A stretch of DNA of 64,000 nucleotides from Rhyacophila brunnea. Taxonomy: Eukaryota; Arthropoda; Insecta; Trichoptera; Rhyacophilidae. A program made the position numbers and the translations under genes. The notes beneath the pieces are model-generated. The model was not told the DNA's origin, did no database searches, and saw nothing but the letters and a program-made list of their open reading frames with translations. Shown here in pieces: positions 60,721-64,000 of the stretch; within the stretch, counting starts at the first letter, position 1; each line of letters opens with the position of its first letter. The stretch covers positions 1,736,001 to 1,800,000 of the forward strand of contig JAGYXB010000135.1 of assembly GCA_022495005.1 (NCBI GenBank), written 5' to 3'.

Positions 60721-61580
60721 GCTATTTATATTCAATAATTTACATCGTGTTGAATTGTTCAAAAGCTTTATTTAGGTATCTATTTAACAATAAGTGTAGA
60801 TTAATTATTTTTATTGTTTTCTATCACATGCTATTTCTCACGCGTATTATGTTTTTAATATTACTTTAAGCACACGCGGTGGTTAATCCAAGCAAAGCCA
60901 TTCGAAGTTTTACAGCTAAGTGTTTTAGTTTTTAAATACCCGAAGCGTTAGTGGGATTGGATGGAATGAGTCGTTGTTAAGAATATAACCTTTAGACCAT
61001 CAGATTCTAACGAGAACTGGCGGAAGGAGTTGGTCTGTTATTCGTAGGCCACTATAGAGCATCGCGTTGTTTTATTTCCCAGGAAAGACATTATCGCCTA
61101 ACATTGCCACAAAACTTTGAAGCAGTTTCTTCTTGTTAAATCTTTTTGTAATTCAGTTGCTTTTTATGATGAGACTCATTCAAAGGCGTTGTAAGCGGGA
61201 AGTTATTTTACAGCTCATCACAAAAAATATATATTCTAAATTGTAATTCTTACATTCTTTAGAATACCATAGCAAAAATCTCAACACTTTGTACCCATAT
61301 TCATTAAAAAAGCATAATATTATTTCAAAATATTTTTATACATTAAAAAATTACCATGTTATTTCTGTTGTAACATTTCCGATAAATTTGTCATTATTCA
61401 ATTTTATTGTTCTTTCAAAATATCAATAATATATCTTGGACCCCTTTTATATTTACTGCATTTTAACATATTTTTAAAATATGACCCATTCCACGTATAT
61501 TTTTTTATTTTCTTGAACAAATATATTATAAACATTCTTTTCTTCTTTCTTTCGACCATGTTCGATTCTAATAGGATCAT
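60721..61580. other. AT-rich DNA without a recognisable gene
   Basis: A less AT-rich patch at 60870-61130 is unrecognised. Opposed frames near 61404-61707 look like chance. Confidence 0.45.
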
Positions 61581-61820
61581 ATGGGCCTCCATAGAGTACA
61601 GGTTTGTATTGACAGATTTTCGTTTTTACGAGAAATGGATATCAGCTACTTGCTCAACCTTTATTAATTATATATTAATAATAATAATAATTAGGGCCAT
61701 ACTCTGACTCATACACAAATTGAAAAAACAATATGTGTACTTGTCAGACCCAGGATTCGAATCTGGAACCCACGACTCAATAGGCCAATGCTTAAGCACC
61801 GCGGCCATTTTGAATTATAT
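61581..61820 (-). mobile_element. SINE-B copy, minus strand, with internal TAA repeat
   Basis: Family blocks on the plus strand: GGGCCTCCATAGAGTACAGG, CGAGAAATGGATATCAGCTA, CTTGCTCAACC, then a (TAA)n insertion at about 61674-61690. These are followed by CACAAATTGAAAAAACAATA and the reversed B box CCCAGGATTCGAATCTGG. Confidence 0.8.
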
Positions 61821-64000
61821 ACAGATGAACAATCTCGTCAAATATCCGGTTACGTTTATTTGTGAGTCATATCGTAATTTAAAATGTGCTGTTTTCAACT
61901 CTACTGAACTGTACCTCTTGGTGCGTATGCTCTAATTTTTTTTAGATAAACCTGTGGATCTCCTGCTTTACTATAATATATAATATGCATATTGTATGTG
62001 GTGTACCATCGCATTTACCAGTTTAAACTTATCGATTTTTTTCGATCAACTGTTGGATGGCAGTTGAAATTAAATTGGTAAGTAGGAACCACATTTCAAC
62101 AAACAGAGTTGATCAACTTGTAAGTCAAATTGGATGAAATGTATGTCCTTCATACAGTTAGTTGCTTCAACTGCAAATCATAATTCGATTCTAGCACGTG
62201 AAAATAACTTGCTTAGATTTAAATGCGATTAATAAGCTCTAAACTGTAAATTCAAAAAAATCTTACAAAATAATGTAAATTTAATTGATGCCATATATTG
62301 ATTAAACTTAAACTGATATTGGGATCTCTATCAATCTGATTTACTTAGTAGATAATAAAATCGACGAACAAAGTAAACGTGGCATAAGATAACTGATGAA
62401 TGCAGAAAGAATGAATGAAATGAATTTATTTTTATGAGTTAAAGCATTGGTTTTTTTTACTTGACGTGTGGAAGCAGTAATTATATTACGGAAGAGTATC
62501 CCAATCAAATAGTAGTGTTTTAAGGCCGCTCAATCTACATATCAATTCATAGTGCTTGGGTCTCATCCAACTGGGTACTAAAGTCCGAACTTTATGGTCA
62601 GAGCGGGCCCATATATTTGCAGCAATGAAACAAGCCATTAAAATTACCACTGTTTATTACGTCGACTCCATTGCATACACTACGAGATACTATACATTCG
62701 TATGGTATTCGGTATTGAAATTGCTGTAGTGAAGTAATTACTTTCGAGTTCATAATTGATAATAAAACCAATTATTTTTTTACTACCTCGACAAAGCAGT
62801 ATTTGATGTTTTTCTCATCCCATCGTTACTCTTGGAAGTATATTGAATGAAAAAGGTTTACTGAACCTAAGGATCATTACAGTGTTGCCTTTGATCAGCA
62901 TTTTGGTATCAAAGGGCAACGTTTCTTTGTCAAATGGAATCATAATATATTTATGTAAATAAAACCACATGAATTTTGAAACAACGTCTAAAAATGGCGT
63001 TATCCGTATAATAATAATATATTAATAAAATAAATGTTTTTAAATAATTATTTAGTCCACTACCTTCAAAAATTATCTTTTAATGATTATGTTTTTAAAT
63101 TCGTGTGCTAGTCTTACAAAATTTCGTTAAGATTTAATGGTTGACAATCCTGCCCTCATAACATAAATAAAAATACCTCCATGTCATCTAATTAAGATAT
63201 AAAAATGGCTTTTTATTTTCCACAAAACTATTAATATTAATTAATTTAATCATCTGTCTTCTTTGAACTGCATGATTTTTAATATTTTTGGAAAACCTCA
63301 GAGACTGACCTCGACTAGAATTAATAATATATAAAAAAAAGTTCGAGGCATACCCAACTCATAAATAAATTATTTTTGCTCTATTCTTCAAAATGTTAAA
63401 TACATAATTTTTAAAAACTTTAGAAACATACCTACCCATTAATAAATCTAGAAAAAAGTCGTACCGACTGGTCCTCGACTCCTATCATTCACTTCCCAGT
63501 TGAAAACTTTTATCTATTAAGATACATTTTTTTTATATTAGTTAAGTTTCTGGGGTTTTTAAAAAATAAGATATTTTCGATAATCCTTCTCAAAATTTGT
63601 GTACTGATTAAAAAAATGAATTATATTTTTATTTTATCTCACGTTTTTTATTCGAAGCAATACCTCCTAAAATTTTAAAAATCATTATGATAATTGTTTT
63701 TTAATTATTTAGGTTCTTTAGCGAGGAAGTAAGGCACATAACTACTAATTAATAACAAACCTACATCCATTGCAATTATAAGTCAGGATCTTTATGATAT
63801 TTTTGACATTTGTCTACACAAAAGTAGTAAGTTTAACTTTTCCGATGAAAATGAATAAATCTTTGTAAAATTTTCTTCAATTTTTGTTCTATTAAGTCAC
63901 TCTTTTGCAGTTTTTAAGTTATTTTGGCAAAGTTTCTTTTCCGAAGATTTATTGCACTTTTTCAAGACAAGGTCATACTAAACAACACAGCAACGAAGCA
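61821..64000. other. AT-rich DNA without a recognisable gene
   Basis: About 2.2 kb with no frame, repeat boundary or RNA signal that I can support. Confidence 0.5.

Overview
This 64 kb window is AT-rich, gene-poor animal DNA. Four things point to an insect, and an aphid-like hemipteran is my best guess from compositional feel rather than any diagnostic gene. They are the RTE-, jockey- and Penelope-type retroelement remnants, several hAT-type DNA transposons with 8-bp target duplications, tRNA-derived SINEs, and CCTAA (TTAGG-type) runs inside two foldback elements. I found no intact host protein-coding gene, rRNA or functional tRNA. The longest open frames belong to decayed transposable elements; almost all others are chance ORFs in AT-rich sequence.

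Layout. 1-14 kb: mostly unique AT-rich DNA with a LINE 3' fragment (897-1128), a perfect foldback MITE with an 8-bp target duplication (1485-1673), a TIR element enclosing a tRNA-like relic (11077-11559) and a SINE pair (13.9-14.2 kb). 14555-22366: a near-identical 3.9 kb segment present twice in direct tandem. 22.6-26.2 kb: GC-richer islands, a complete but dead hAT copy (23275-24202) and a TTAA-flanked MITE. 26.2-29.2 kb: a broken RTE-like LINE with recognisable endonuclease and reverse transcriptase motifs. 30-38.8 kb: TTAA MITE, GGCCCCCACA-type MITE, a second foldback element with CCTAA loop, a hAT-like element full of ATACCGGTAT palindromes, a SINE pair, and a hAT copy carrying transposase relics and a nested MITE. 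39-47 kb: unique AT-rich DNA, two GC-richer islands, a MITE, and another ATACCGGTAT element with a nested MITE. 48-54 kb: LINE tails, dispersed repeats in inverted orientation, and GC-richer islands. 54.9-58.1 kb: foldback MITE, PIF/Harbinger transposase remnant, Penelope-like GIY-YIG gene between inverted repeats, jockey-like fragment. 59-64 kb: SINEs, a GC-richer possible regulatory island, a LINE tail and featureless DNA.

No genes here form a working pathway. The window reads as an intergenic region or very long intron shaped by successive transposon insertions. The GC-richer islands that match no repeat I know are the only candidates for host function, as regulatory DNA or short exons. 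All calls were made by eye; no database or alignment was run.
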